From Planctomycetaceae bacterium (GTDB taxonomy: Bacteria; Planctomycetota; Planctomycetia; Planctomycetales; Planctomycetaceae): 64,000 nucleotides of DNA. The DNA is taken from the NCBI GenBank assembly GCA_020638955.1, contig JACKHO010000004.1, positions 124,001 to 188,000 of the forward strand. Reading direction: 5' to 3'. The notes under the pieces were generated by a model that was given only the letters and a program-made list of their open reading frames with translations, did not search any database and was not told the DNA's origin. The position numbers and the translations under genes are program-made. Of the stretch, positions 36,911 through 47,083 are shown piece by piece (the first letter of the stretch is position 1; every line of letters starts with the position of its first letter).

Positions 36911-38116
36911 ATGACATATCTCACGAGAGCAACAGCCTGCCTTCTTCTGCTGAGTTCTTTGGCTCAAGCAGACTGGCGGCAATTTCGCGGCAACGAAACG
37001 AACGGCCTGAGTGCCGGCGCCTCAACAAAAGAATGGGCTGGCACGGAGCAACCCATTGAATGGTCGGCAGAACTGCCCGGCCGTGGGTTGTCTTCCCCCA
37101 TTATCATTGGTGATAGCGTCGCCATCACAGCCAGTTCCGGCCCGCGACAGGAACGGCTGCATGTCATCTTGCTCGATGCCCAGGACGGAACACAGATCTG
37201 GGAACGCCAGTTCTGGGCGACGGGTCGAACGGTGTGTCACCCCAAAACCAGCGTCGCTGCACCCACACCAGCGAGCGATGGCGAACGCATTTTCGCCTTC
37301 TATTCCAGCAACGATTTGGCTTGCCTCGACCTGCAAGGCAACCTCCTCTGGTACCGGGGCCTGACGTACGACTTCCCGAACGCCTCGAACAGTTTGGGAA
37401 TGTCTTCCTCCCTTGTCGTCGTGGGCAACGTCGTCATCGCCATGGTGGAATCGGACGACGAGTCGTTCGCCATTGGACTCGACACCGCAACCGGCACCAC
37501 CAAATGGAAAGTCGACCGTCCGCGTCGCGCCAACTGGACGTCTCCCAGCCTCATGGAGAACGGCGACAAAACCCTCGTCCTGCTCCAAAGCTCCGCCGGC
37601 GTTTCCGCTCTCGACCCCGAAACCGGTGAGGAAGCATGGAACTACAGTGATGGTGCGTCGACCATCCCCACGCTCGTCACCGCAGGCAGTACGGCCTTCG
37701 TCCCTTCGCACGGAATCACCGCCTTGCGACCCGGTACGAGTAACCCCAAGGTCCCAGAAATCCTGTGGCAGGAATCTGCCCTCTCTCCAGGAACAGCCAG
37801 CCCCGTTGTCTGGGGTGATGGTGTCTACGTCGTCAACGGTGCTGGAGTCATGACCAAGGCCTCACTGGAGAACGGCGAAAAACTCTGGCAGGCCCGCATG
37901 CGTGGACCATTTTCCGCATCACCAGTCGTCGTCGGCGGCAAGTTCTACTGCATCAACGAAAACGGTCTGGCCCAGGTCATCGATCCCGCAGATAAAGGCA
38001 AAACCATTTCGACCCACGAATTCAACGAAACCGTCCTGGGCACGCCCTCAGTCACCCAAAACGGCATTTACGTCCGTAGCGACGGCCATGTGTGGAAGGT
38101 TTCGCTGAAGTATTGA
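36911..38116 (+). CDS. secreted PQQ-like beta-propeller repeat protein
   Basis: 401 residues from ATG 36911, with a signal peptide (ACLLLLSSLAQA) directly followed by DWRQFRGNETNGLSAG, the usual planctomycete opening 'W-x-x-F-R-G'. Several PQQ/BamB-type blades follow, with G-x-x-x-W endings: QDGTQIWERQFWATGR, TGTTKWKVDRPRRANW, PETGEEAWNYSDGAST, ENGEKLWQARMRGPF. The protein is periplasmic. Whether it binds PQQ or acts as a scaffold is unknown. A start at 36848 would hide the signal peptide and is rejected. Confidence 0.85.
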   Translation: MTYLTRATACLLLLSSLAQADWRQFRGNETNGLSAGASTKEWAGTEQPIEWSAELPGRGLSSPIIIGDSVAITASSGPRQERLHVILLDAQDGTQIWERQFWATGRTVCHPKTSVAAPTPASDGERIFAFYSSNDLACLDLQGNLLWYRGLTYDFPNASNSLGMSSSLVVVGNVVIAMVESDDESFAIGLDTATGTTKWKVDRPRRANWTSPSLMENGDKTLVLLQSSAGVSALDPETGEEAWNYSDGASTIPTLVTAGSTAFVPSHGITALRPGTSNPKVPEILWQESALSPGTASPVVWGDGVYVVNGAGVMTKASLENGEKLWQARMRGPFSASPVVVGGKFYCINENGLAQVIDPADKGKTISTHEFNETVLGTPSVTQNGIYVRSDGHVWKVSLKY

Positions 38117-38164
38117 TGGACTCTCGGCAGCGAATCGTGCTGCGTTAGATTTGGACTGAATCTC

Positions 38165-38668
38165 ATGAGACCAAATGTTCTCATTATTCTCGCTGCCACG
38201 ATCCTCTTAGGTTGCGGTCCAAATGCCCCGACCAAGACTACAGAACCCACGTCCCAAACGCCGAGTTCGAACGTGCCGACCGGGGTTAGTTCCACATCAA
38301 CTGATGTTCAAATTGAATTGGCAAAAATTGAAGGAAGGTGGAACGGCGTCTCATCTCACATTGATGGATTCGAGCGTCCCGTCGCAAAGTGGTACAAGTA
38401 CACGTTCGAAGGTAATCAATTGACAACGGAGACAAGCGAAAGCGAGCCAGCGACCGTAAAGTTTTACCTTGATCCTCAAACTGAACCGAAACAACTCGAC
38501 ACATCGATCATGGTCGATGGTGTTGAGGAAATCAGTAAGGGCATTTACTCAATCGATGATGACGTGCTTAGGTTCAGTTGGCGGGTCGTTGGTGAACGTC
38601 CAGTTGATTTTCAAAGTAGAGAACTGGATGAGAAGATTGTGATTATTCTCCACCGTGCTACAAACTGA
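38165..38668 (+). CDS. TIGR03067-like lipoprotein
   Basis: 167 residues with a lipoprotein signal (LIILAATILLGC, Cys 17), then a Thr/Ser/Pro linker. The domain begins IELAKIEGRWNGVSSHIDGF and includes YTFEGNQLTTETSESEPATV, FYLDPQTEPKQLDTSIMVDG and KGIYSIDDDVLRFSW, the pattern of the planctomycete/acidobacterial TIGR03067 domain. The family's function is unknown; it is probably a lipocalin-like or sensing domain. The base composition is more AT-rich than the neighbours, suggesting a more recent arrival. Confidence 0.68.
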   Translation: MRPNVLIILAATILLGCGPNAPTKTTEPTSQTPSSNVPTGVSSTSTDVQIELAKIEGRWNGVSSHIDGFERPVAKWYKYTFEGNQLTTETSESEPATVKFYLDPQTEPKQLDTSIMVDGVEEISKGIYSIDDDVLRFSWRVVGERPVDFQSRELDEKIVIILHRATN

Positions 38669-39124
<456 letters not shown>

Positions 39125-40204
39125 CTACTTCGCTCGCACTGGTTGAAATGGCTCAACAAACACGAGCGGTTGGCCCCGTTCGTCGAGACGGAGGCTCTGA
39201 GTGAGTTTGGATTGGCGGACCACGCTTTCCAGGATGAGAGCCCAGGCAGTGCGGGATTTCTCGGGATAACTCACTTCCCGTGTCAAATCAATTTCCTGCG
39301 TCTGGCACTCCGCCCGAGCGATGATAATGGGGACTTGCCGCTGCACTGTAATGGCATGCAGCACGTCTTCCAGTGGGACATTTTCAAACCCGGCGGGCAG
39401 CGTTTCGTACAGCGTCGGCACAATAAGATTTCGAGGCTTCTGTTCCGCAGGCCAGCCGACGGGCCATGCATCGGAAATGTCGGCGAGCGACTCCACCACC
39501 AGTTCAATGTCGCCGCGCGGAGTACGCAGTGGGCGAAATCCCAATCCGTGCTGCACGAGAATTCCGGCCAGTGCCGTTCCGAGGCTCAGGCCTTCAACTT
39601 CATCACTGACAGGCAACTTTCCGGCGGCATCAACAATGGGCTGAGCCGTTCGATGAATTTGCAGTGGATACTTCTTGGGAATTTGCAGTCCGGCAAGTGC
39701 ATCATTCAAGGTTTGGTCTTGGATGGCAGTCTTGACTGGTTCCGACAGTGCTTCAAACACCTGGTTAAACTGCTGGTCACTGAGTCCCCACTTCGGCTTT
39801 CCGTCGGGGGCTCCCTGTGCTCCATACGTTTTGATTTCTTTCAGCCAATCCATAATTGGACCGGGATTAGAGAGCTTAAACTGATGCCCCGGCACAACCA
39901 ACTGCCCCTTACGATCGATTTCCGCCTGCACGCGAACAATGCGAAATGTGCCCCGCGAAACTTCTGAAATCGACACCTCGTCATCGCCTAGAGGTTCACG
40001 AACCCGGACAACTTCCCCCTGGTCACGGAAGAATTGCCCCCAGCGCTGTGCGTCGAGTTGATTGGCACCGAGCCGCGGCGTCACCAGTTCAAATTCCAGC
40101 AGAACATTGCTCTCGGCTACACTCAGCGGTTGGGCCACTGCAGGAGTGCACCAGCAGAGCAGGATTGTCAACATCGCAGCAGCGTGTGCCATTGCATTGT
40201 TCAT
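39125..40204 (-). CDS. secreted hypothetical protein
   Basis: 359 residues with a signal peptide (AMLTILLCWCTPAVAQ). The middle (about 45-200) has FELVTPRLGANQLDAQRWGQ, FRIVRVQAEIDRKGQLVVPG and WGLSDQQFNQVFEALSEPVK. Towards the end, PAGFENVPLEDVLHAITVQR and QVPIIIARAECQTQEIDLTR resemble the short beta-alpha-beta of secretin/TonB N-terminal (STN) domains. No catalytic motif. It is divergent from the PIG-L gene. Periplasmic. Confident as a gene, not as to function. Confidence 0.65.
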   Translation of the reverse strand: MNNAMAHAAAMLTILLCWCTPAVAQPLSVAESNVLLEFELVTPRLGANQLDAQRWGQFFRDQGEVVRVREPLGDDEVSISEVSRGTFRIVRVQAEIDRKGQLVVPGHQFKLSNPGPIMDWLKEIKTYGAQGAPDGKPKWGLSDQQFNQVFEALSEPVKTAIQDQTLNDALAGLQIPKKYPLQIHRTAQPIVDAAGKLPVSDEVEGLSLGTALAGILVQHGLGFRPLRTPRGDIELVVESLADISDAWPVGWPAEQKPRNLIVPTLYETLPAGFENVPLEDVLHAITVQRQVPIIIARAECQTQEIDLTREVSYPEKSRTAWALILESVVRQSKLTQSLRLDERGQPLVFVEPFQPVRAK

Positions 40205-40353
40205 GGCATTGCCTCACAAGTTTTGAAAGTCCTTCTTCGCCCGACGAATTTGTCCCCTCATGGTACTTCAACGAGATGACACAGGGATACATCATTTTGT
40301 AACTTGAGCATCTAGAACCCCTTGCACGTCCCATTGCCAACAGTCAGTCGACC

Positions 40354-41058
40354 ATGAAACCGCTTGATGAACCACTCGATGTGCTTGTCGTCGCCCCGCA
40401 CCCTGATGACGCGGAAATCAGCGTCGGCGGGATTATTCTCCGGTCGCTGGACTTGGGAATGCGGGTGGGGGTGGTCGAACTCACCAACGGAGAGCCGACC
40501 CCGCGGGGCACCATTGAAAGGCGTCAGCGGGAAACCGACGCAGCAACCGAAGTTCTGGGACTCACCTGGCGCGGGCAATTGAATCTCCCCAATAGAAGTG
40601 TGGAAAACGACCTGGCGAGCCGTCGCGCGCTGGCAGGAATCTTCCGGTTAACGCGGCCCAACATCATTCTGGCTCCCTACTGGGACGACGCACATCCCGA
40701 CCACGTCGCCGCCAGTGCACTCTGCGATGCCGCACGCTTCTGGTCCAAACTGAGCCGCAGCGACATCCCGGGCGAGCCTTTTCATCCTCCCAGAATCTAC
40801 TACTTCTGGAGCATTCATTTACGAATTCACCCCAAGCCCGCGTTCGTCGTGGACACCTCTCCATTCATCGAGCAGAAAATGAAATCGGTCGAGTGTTACC
40901 AGAGTCAACTGGAGGGGCGTAGCCCTGAGTTTCCTACTCTGCTGGACGATATCAAAGACCGGAGTCGCTACTGGGGTTGGACCATTGGTGCGGCTTTCGG
41001 CGAACCGCTGGCCAGCCGTGAAGAACTGCGAGTCACGGACATGCGTGACATTGGTTAA
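40354..41058 (+). CDS. bshB1: PIG-L / BshB1-type GlcNAc deacetylase
   Basis: 234 residues. Zinc-dependent de-N-acetylase with the family's motifs: VVAPHPDDAEISVGG (H16, D18, D19) and YWDDAHPDHVAAS (H114-x-x-H117). GEPTPRGTIERRQRETDAAT is typical of the bacillithiol deacetylase BshB1, which acts on GlcNAc-malate. No bshA or bshC is here, so the bacillithiol role rests on similarity to the subgroup only. The pectate lyase gene begins 44 bases later. Confidence 0.8.
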   Translation: MKPLDEPLDVLVVAPHPDDAEISVGGIILRSLDLGMRVGVVELTNGEPTPRGTIERRQRETDAATEVLGLTWRGQLNLPNRSVENDLASRRALAGIFRLTRPNIILAPYWDDAHPDHVAASALCDAARFWSKLSRSDIPGEPFHPPRIYYFWSIHLRIHPKPAFVVDTSPFIEQKMKSVECYQSQLEGRSPEFPTLLDDIKDRSRYWGWTIGAAFGEPLASREELRVTDMRDIG

Positions 41059-41102
41059 TTGCATCCACATTCAAAGTACCAACCAGCCCTTGCGAGGCAT
41101 TC

Positions 41103-42521
41103 ATGAGTATTCGCGTCTCACTTCTAGTTATTGCCAGCCAACTACTGGCGTGTTGTGCCATCGCCCAGGATGGTGGACCGACAAGGGACGAAACGCTCGC
41201 CGCCATGCGTCGCGCGGCGGAGTACTACCACGAGCAGGTCGCGTTGAACGGTGGATATGTCTACTACTATTCACTCGACCTGAAAACGCGGCTCGGCGAA
41301 GGGGCTGCTACTCCGACGCAAATTTGGGTGCAGCCACCCGGAACCCCGACAGTCGGCCTGGCCTACCTGAGCGCCTATGAAGCAACCGGCGATGAGTACT
41401 ATCTCCATGCCGCCACACATGCGGCGGAGGCACTCATGTTCGGGCAACTGAAATCCGGCTGTTGGATGCATGCCATCGACTTTGATTCCAAAGGAAATCG
41501 CTCGGGGCAGTATCGCAACGGGAAAGGCCGCGGAAAGAACTACTCGACGTTTGACGACAACAGTTCACAGTCCGCACTGCTGTTCATGATGAAATGCGAT
41601 CAGGCCCATAAATTCAACAACGCCAAGATCCACGAATCGGCCATGTACGGGCTCGACGCACTCCTCGCAGCCCAGTTCCCCAATGGTGCATTCCCGCAAG
41701 TCTTTGAAGGCCCCGTCAGTAATCAACCCGTTGTCAAAGCCAACTACCCGGACTACGACTGGCGGACGGAAAACCACGTTAAGGAGTACTGGAATTTCTA
41801 CACGCTGAACGACGACCTCGCCGGCGACATGAAAGAAACGCTGATTGCGGCGAGCGACATCTACCATGACAAACGGTGCGACGAGTCTCTGCGTCGCCTG
41901 GGTGATTTCCTCATCCTGGCCCAAATGCCCGAACCACAACCCGCTTGGGCTCAGCAATACAACTTCGACATGCAGCCCTGCTGGGCCCGCAAGTTTGAGC
42001 CACCCGCCATTACGAGTCACGAATCACAGGATGTCATTCGCACGCTGCTCACCATTTACGAACGAACCGGCGACGAGAAATACCTTGCCCCCATTCCCAA
42101 AGCGCTCGATTACCTCGACACCTGTGTGTTACCCGACGGCATGATGGCACGCTTCTACGAACTGAAATCGAACAAGCCGCTGTACATGACCAGCGATTAC
42201 CAGCTCACCTACGACGACAGCGACACGCCCACCCACTACGGATTCAAGCAGGGACAAAACCTCAAAGCCCTGCGCGCCCAGTACGACGCCCTGCGCAGCG
42301 GCAAGCCGTCACGCTCATCAAAACGCTCACCCCGGACGCTCGCGAAAGACGCAACACCCATTGTCGCCGGTCTGGATGCGAAAGGACGCTGGGTCTCAAA
42401 GGTGTCCGGAGAACGCCTGGCAGGTCAGCCCAAGTTTCGAGACCTGCCGGAGTATCTCTCCAGCGAAGTCTTTGCCAAGAACTTAACGACGCTGGCGGAG
42501 TATGTTGCGTCGCTGAAGTAA
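41103..42521 (+). CDS. secreted pectate lyase (PL10-like, pectic acid lyase)
   Basis: 472 residues with a signal peptide (LLVIASQLLACCAIAQ). It has an alpha/alpha-toroid type fold pattern of PL10: YVYYYSLDLKTRLGEGAATP, FDDNSSQSALLFMMKCDQAH, AQFPNGAFPQVFEG and WAQQYNFDMQPCWARKFEPP, then AITSHESQDVIRTLL. The last is the most family-specific stretch. It would cleave polygalacturonate by beta-elimination outside the cytoplasm. The C-terminal about 70 residues (SRSSKRSPRTLAKDAT) are basic and extra. With the UxaA gene and the ACS-type transporter it suggests pectin use. Confidence 0.82.
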   Translation: MSIRVSLLVIASQLLACCAIAQDGGPTRDETLAAMRRAAEYYHEQVALNGGYVYYYSLDLKTRLGEGAATPTQIWVQPPGTPTVGLAYLSAYEATGDEYYLHAATHAAEALMFGQLKSGCWMHAIDFDSKGNRSGQYRNGKGRGKNYSTFDDNSSQSALLFMMKCDQAHKFNNAKIHESAMYGLDALLAAQFPNGAFPQVFEGPVSNQPVVKANYPDYDWRTENHVKEYWNFYTLNDDLAGDMKETLIAASDIYHDKRCDESLRRLGDFLILAQMPEPQPAWAQQYNFDMQPCWARKFEPPAITSHESQDVIRTLLTIYERTGDEKYLAPIPKALDYLDTCVLPDGMMARFYELKSNKPLYMTSDYQLTYDDSDTPTHYGFKQGQNLKALRAQYDALRSGKPSRSSKRSPRTLAKDATPIVAGLDAKGRWVSKVSGERLAGQPKFRDLPEYLSSEVFAKNLTTLAEYVASLK

Positions 42522-42626
42522 TACTTGAAGAATTGCTGGCAGTTTCGAGACATCCCCTTGGCGGCATTTCAGGCCGATTTCCGACCGCAAAGCATGCGAA
42601 AGGCACTTATCCGCATTGCAAAACGA

Positions 42627-44663
42627 TCAGCGTTGCACACCTTGCACCGTCATCCGAATGCGGGAAAGGCCGTCGAATCCTGTGATGTAGAGCGTTCGCA
42701 GGTCTTCGTCGCCGAAGCCACAATTGATGGGACGCGCGGGGCAGGCGATTTTGTCGAGGAGTTTGCCATCGACATTCCAAATCCAGACATCGGTCGCACC
42801 GGCACAGTAGACGTTGCCGAGTGCATCAATGGTCATCCCGTCCGCCCCTTTGGCGTCACCGTCATCCATACTGGCAAACAGCTTGCCTTCGCCGGTTTTT
42901 CCGGGACCAGAAACAGGATACGACCAGATTTGTTTGGCCGCATAGGCAGCGACGTACAGGATCTTTCCATCTGGCGAAAGGATGATGCCATTCGGTGAAG
43001 CAATATCCGCAATGGCTGTCGACTCTTCGCCAGCAGCATTCACATACGCGACGCGGTTCTGCGAGGTGAGCGTCACGTACGCTCCGCCGGCTGCATCGAC
43101 CACGAGGTCATTCGGACGCGGCGGCGGTTTGACCGACGTGTCGAACTCGCACCGCGTGCTGACTTCTTTTCCATCCCAAATGAGGATTTTGGAGTTGCCA
43201 TTGTCGGAGAGATACAGCTTCCCGTTGCTCCAGAACGTCGCACTAATCCGGCCAGCCGCGTCAATAACGGTGGCAACCTTCTCGCCCTTCACGCGAGGAT
43301 CAAACTTCAGCAGTTTTTCTCCTTTGACGTCGGGGAAGTAGAGAGTGCCGTTGCCATTCCAGCTTGGCCCGTCGGCCAGACCGAAGCCCTCCGCGAGCAG
43401 TTCAAGTTTGCTGTTGGGATCCACCGGACTTTCTTCGAGTGGTGCCCGCACCCACGATTCATTGATCCTTGCGACGGTTAACCGCGTGGGACGATAAATG
43501 TTTTCCCCGTCGGTTGATCCCCGCTCGTACAGACAGAGAATGGTGCCATCCTGAGCGACGGCCAAATCACTGTAGCCGCTGAACCCCGACTCGATGGACC
43601 GCGCGGCAGACCATGTGTTCCCTTCATCATCACTCAGCCGAATCGACAGGTTCGCCCGGTCCCGCCCCTTGCCGGGCGTTTCTTTTCCATCACGCCGACT
43701 GAGGTTGTTGGGGTTGGTAAACGCAATGCAGCCCGCTCGTCCCTTGAGCGGCCAGCGGACACGTACCATGCCCGCCATGCAAACTGGTTCGAGTAACTCC
43801 GGGACGAATTCAGGCGTGGACCACTTTGTCGCACCATCACTGCTTTGGGTGGTCAGGCGACGGTTTTCCAGTGACTCGCTCCGTGTGTTCAGGATTACTT
43901 TCCCGTCCGCCGATTCCACAAGTACCGTTTCGTTGGGATAAATAAGCTGCTCGGTATTCGGGACGGCAATTTCGCCAGCGTGCCACGTCTTGCCGTGGTC
44001 GTCACTTGTAATTGTGGCGGTGACGGAGGGGCGATGCGCGTGGCCGCCGGTTCCCGTCGACAGCCAGACCGGAACGACAAGCCGCCCGGCGTGATTTCCT
44101 CGCTGCAACTGAATGGCGTGACACGGCCCGGTGGCGAGTACTTTCCAGTCGTAGTCGTTGCGGAACCCCTCAAACACATTTGTGATTTCCACCGGATCCG
44201 ACCACGTTGCCCCGTCATCATCACTCCGCATGTAGAAGCACCGCATGTATTCAAGGCAGTACAGAAAATGCACGGCGCCGGACTGCAAGTCAGCAATCGC
44301 CACAGGATTGTTGGCCGTGTTGTCCCCCGGCTTGTCGAGGTTCTGCGCAGCCGCCACAGGATTGATGGGCAAATCCCCTTCGACATGGACGACAGTTTGA
44401 CGCGCACCCCATGTGCGACCTCCATCGGTGCTGCGGCGCATGAGAATGTCGATCGGCCCCCAGTCCCCTTTGTCCGACTCGCGGGCTTCACAGTAGGCCA
44501 GCACCGTCCCCGACTTCGTGACCACAAGACCAGGAATGCGGTACAGGCTGAATCCCTCCTCGCCTGCCTGGAAGATGTCAATTTTCTCGACCGGTCCGTC
44601 CGCAGCGAAACACTTAGCAACACAAAGAACAATGAGGACGACAGCAGTTGTGAGCGAGCGCAT
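42627..44663 (-). CDS. secreted sialidase-like BNR protein fused to SMP-30/gluconolactonase domain
   Basis: 678 residues from ATG 44663, with a signal peptide (AVVLIVLCVAKCFA). Residues about 25-385 form a sialidase-type propeller: the Y-R-I-P motif in FSLYRIPGLVV, and four Asp boxes, STDGGRTW, SDDDGATW, SDDHGKTW and SDDEGNTW. Residues about 390-678 form a second propeller of the SMP-30/gluconolactonase kind (AEGFGLADGPSWNGNGTLYF, RPNDLVVDAAGGAYVTLTSQ, SPNGIILSPDGKILYVAAYA, GADGMTIDALGNVYCAGA). Joining a glycosidase-like to a lactonase-like propeller is unusual. Periplasmic or extracellular. The substrate is unknown. Confidence 0.88.
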   Translation of the reverse strand: MRSLTTAVVLIVLCVAKCFAADGPVEKIDIFQAGEEGFSLYRIPGLVVTKSGTVLAYCEARESDKGDWGPIDILMRRSTDGGRTWGARQTVVHVEGDLPINPVAAAQNLDKPGDNTANNPVAIADLQSGAVHFLYCLEYMRCFYMRSDDDGATWSDPVEITNVFEGFRNDYDWKVLATGPCHAIQLQRGNHAGRLVVPVWLSTGTGGHAHRPSVTATITSDDHGKTWHAGEIAVPNTEQLIYPNETVLVESADGKVILNTRSESLENRRLTTQSSDGATKWSTPEFVPELLEPVCMAGMVRVRWPLKGRAGCIAFTNPNNLSRRDGKETPGKGRDRANLSIRLSDDEGNTWSAARSIESGFSGYSDLAVAQDGTILCLYERGSTDGENIYRPTRLTVARINESWVRAPLEESPVDPNSKLELLAEGFGLADGPSWNGNGTLYFPDVKGEKLLKFDPRVKGEKVATVIDAAGRISATFWSNGKLYLSDNGNSKILIWDGKEVSTRCEFDTSVKPPPRPNDLVVDAAGGAYVTLTSQNRVAYVNAAGEESTAIADIASPNGIILSPDGKILYVAAYAAKQIWSYPVSGPGKTGEGKLFASMDDGDAKGADGMTIDALGNVYCAGATDVWIWNVDGKLLDKIACPARPINCGFGDEDLRTLYITGFDGLSRIRMTVQGVQR

Positions 44664-44721
44664 GGAAATAATTCTCCGCGTCAAACGGGAATGGTGTGGG
44701 TTAAGCAATGGCGGCTGTCGC

Positions 44722-45822
44722 CTACAACTCGACTACTTTGCCTTCGAGTGCCGACTTCAGGCAAGCGTCGAGCACCTGCTGAGTTTTCAGTGAAATCTCC
44801 GGCCAGTGTGAGTCAGTTTTGCCGCTGAGCACAATGCGGGAGAAGTTCTGGAACAAATTCACTTCCTGTGCACCAGCAGCCCCGTTGCTGTACTCAGCTA
44901 ACGTCACCGTCCGGGAATGCCGCTCCATGTTGTTGAAGCAGCCATCCATCGCGAACACAGGATTGTGGACTTCGAACTCCAGTTGGTTGCCGTAATAAGG
45001 GAGCACGAAATCAAAGAACTGGAGCGAACCTTTGTCACCGCTAAGATGCACCCACTGCTGATGCTCCGTCAGGAACGAATTGTAGAAGCTCGCAGACACA
45101 CCGTTGGCGAATCCCATTTCGGCGGAGAATTCGGATGGCACGGGCTGCGGTGAGTCAGGCCGGGCGAACGTGCTCAGCATGCGGGCACTCACCCACTGCG
45201 GCATTTCATACTTCATCGCCCAGAGCGTCATCCGAATGGTGTACCAGCCCAAGTCGCCGAGGCAGCCGAGCGATTCCAAATCACTGTTGGCCCGAATGTT
45301 TCCCTGCACGAAATCATCGGGAGCACAGAAGGTGAACGCGGTGGAAATCCGTTTGAGCTTGCCGAGGCTCACGCCGTCGTCAATGACTTCACGCATTTTG
45401 TTCATGCGGCTGCTGTGCATGTACATCACACCATCCATGAACTGCACACCAGCCTGTTCGCAGGCGGAAATCATTTCCTGCAAATCGGCGGCGTTGTCCG
45501 CACACGGCTTTTCACACATCACGTGCTTTCCGGCCCGGGCGGCACGAATGACCCATTCCTTGCGAATACCCGTTGGCAGCGGGATATAAACGGCGTCAAT
45601 GTCGTCACGCTGCAGGAGTTCTTCGTAGCCACCGACAGCTTCGGGTGCGTTTGCAAACGGAACCTGTGCCTGGCACTCGTCGATAAACTGCTGCGCCCGC
45701 TCAATCGAGCGGCTCGCTACGGCGACAAGATTTGAATTGTTGCTCAGTCGAATGGACATCCAATTCTTGCGTGCAATCCCGGCCGATCCCAGAATTCCCC
45801 ACCGACACACCTGCTCACTCAT
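44722..45822 (-). CDS. Gfo/Idh/MocA family oxidoreductase
   Basis: 366 residues from ATG 45822 (AAGGAA upstream). Rossmann N-terminus CRWGILGSAGIARKNWMSIR, sugar-dehydrogenase motif G-K-H-V-M-C-E-K-P-C-A (K of E-K-P conserved), and the C-terminal domain with LGCLGDLGWYTIRMTLWAMK. No signal peptide, so it is cytoplasmic. It reduces or oxidises a sugar or inositol with NAD(P). It is encoded upstream of the sialidase/SMP-30 gene on the same strand with a 58-base gap, so the two may handle the same sugar. Confidence 0.9.
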   Translation of the reverse strand: MSEQVCRWGILGSAGIARKNWMSIRLSNNSNLVAVASRSIERAQQFIDECQAQVPFANAPEAVGGYEELLQRDDIDAVYIPLPTGIRKEWVIRAARAGKHVMCEKPCADNAADLQEMISACEQAGVQFMDGVMYMHSSRMNKMREVIDDGVSLGKLKRISTAFTFCAPDDFVQGNIRANSDLESLGCLGDLGWYTIRMTLWAMKYEMPQWVSARMLSTFARPDSPQPVPSEFSAEMGFANGVSASFYNSFLTEHQQWVHLSGDKGSLQFFDFVLPYYGNQLEFEVHNPVFAMDGCFNNMERHSRTVTLAEYSNGAAGAQEVNLFQNFSRIVLSGKTDSHWPEISLKTQQVLDACLKSALEGKVVEL

Positions 45823-46097
45823 TTCAATTTCCTTACCACTCTTCAAAGAACTACGTCACCGTTTGACGACAAGCCTCGATCCTGAATACTTCCGCCCGGA
45901 AACGCAACCTTGGGCGACGTTAGAATTGCAGGTGGGACATGTGACGTCCGCGCCAACCGGGTCAGTGCGTCGCGTGAGAATCATTAATCAGCGATTTGGA
46001 GGAACATCCTCCGTCGCCTCAAAAGCAACACCCTCCGGAACAACCTGTTGGGACAAGTCATTTCGGAGGGACATTCGCAATGTCGAGTTGATGTGGA

Positions 46098-46355
46098 TTA
46101 TGGACCAGCAAGTGCTCCGGCCATTGCCGACAGAACGTTGGCAATAATCGCTCCACCAATCCATCCGGCGATGATTAACCCCTTCTTTTCATGCTGGAAT
46201 TTGGCGACCGCAAAGTACAGGACATAGAATGGAATACACAGGCATAGCAGTCCCTGCGCCAATCCCTCCTTGAACGCCGCGATCAAAATGATAATGGCGC
46301 AGACAAAGCTTGCCAGCGCGCATACCAAAGCGAGAATTAACAGTACAACTCCCAT
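46098..46355 (-). CDS. small three-helix membrane protein
   Basis: 85 residues from ATG 46355 (GGGAG upstream). Helices: MGVVLLILALVCALASFVCA, GLLCLCIPFYVLYFAVA and GLIIAGWIGGAIIANVLSAM. Cys-rich first two helices. A longer frame reaches 46475 but has no start support. It lies 43 bases after the DUF2752 gene on the same strand, which suggests a pair. The function is unknown. Confidence 0.6.
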   Translation of the reverse strand: MGVVLLILALVCALASFVCAIIILIAAFKEGLAQGLLCLCIPFYVLYFAVAKFQHEKKGLIIAGWIGGAIIANVLSAMAGALAGP

Positions 46356-46398
46356 TGACGTATCTCCCAGGTTCGAAGAAAGAATTGCTGATTCGAAA

Positions 46399-46839
46399 TC
46401 AACGCGGGACAACGTTGAGCCATAGCTCGGGTTGGCTGCCCATACGAACGATTCCATAAACCAAAAACAGACCACAAGCGGTCAAGTAACACGACATGGT
46501 AAACCGGCGGTGCCGATCGAGGTAATTGCGTAAACGGTGCGACAAAAACACAGGGCTACACAACACAATAAGGTTCAGGACGAACAATGGATACAACACA
46601 AACCCGAAGGGGTGATACTGCCACGCTTTCAAAAACTCGAAATGCGAAATGCATGTCACGCTTCGAGTTAAACCACACCCGGGGCACGGTAAGTTGAAAA
46701 GGTTCTTAACCCAACAAACTTGCACGCTCAACCCGTCGACCGGCAAAAAGAAGGACAGCAGCAATGCAACGAGAGAGAAGCCCTTGGTGAAAGGACCAAA
46801 TAACACATCAAAGGGTGATTTCTCTACCCGCGTTTGCAC
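46399..46839 (-). CDS. DUF2752 membrane protein
   Basis: 146 residues from GTG 46839. The family motif is CPGCGLTRSVTCISHF (about residue 50), preceded by a helix (LVALLLSFFLPVDG) and followed by helices (FVLYPLFVLNLIVLCSPVFL and MSCYLTACGLFLVYGIVRM). The reading frame stays open to 47520, but that stretch overlaps the upstream gene and has basic, low-complexity sequence, so the GTG near the first helix is chosen. DUF2752 proteins are small membrane proteins of unknown job. The cysteines may bind metal. Confidence 0.75.
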   Translation of the reverse strand: MQTRVEKSPFDVLFGPFTKGFSLVALLLSFFLPVDGLSVQVCWVKNLFNLPCPGCGLTRSVTCISHFEFLKAWQYHPFGFVLYPLFVLNLIVLCSPVFLSHRLRNYLDRHRRFTMSCYLTACGLFLVYGIVRMGSQPELWLNVVPR

Positions 46840-47083
46840 ATTACCACCATGAGTTGCGTCTCCCGTAAGTCCTTGAGCAGCAGTGGATCCAGCGTACCGC
46901 GTATGTTGACAAATCACAACGCAGCGGCCCAACTTTTTGAATTCGTTGACTCGTTCCGATCTAACCCGACAATAGTACGGAAATCCGTCCGATCTCTTCC
47001 ACAAAGACCGAAGTGGCCAGCAACTTCGTGGTTTTGGCGGCCGCAGGTGAAATGAGTGGAAGGCGCGCTCGAATTGCTGGGAA

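Noticed and set aside
43980..44828. 282-codon plus-strand frame
   Set aside because: Antisense to the sialidase/SMP-30 gene and running across its start region, with a proline/arginine-rich, unstructured translation.
45998..46012. ggagga-aca-tcctcc hairpin as a ribosome-site switch
   Set aside because: No gene start lies next to it on either strand, so the likeness to a masked Shine-Dalgarno is probably chance.
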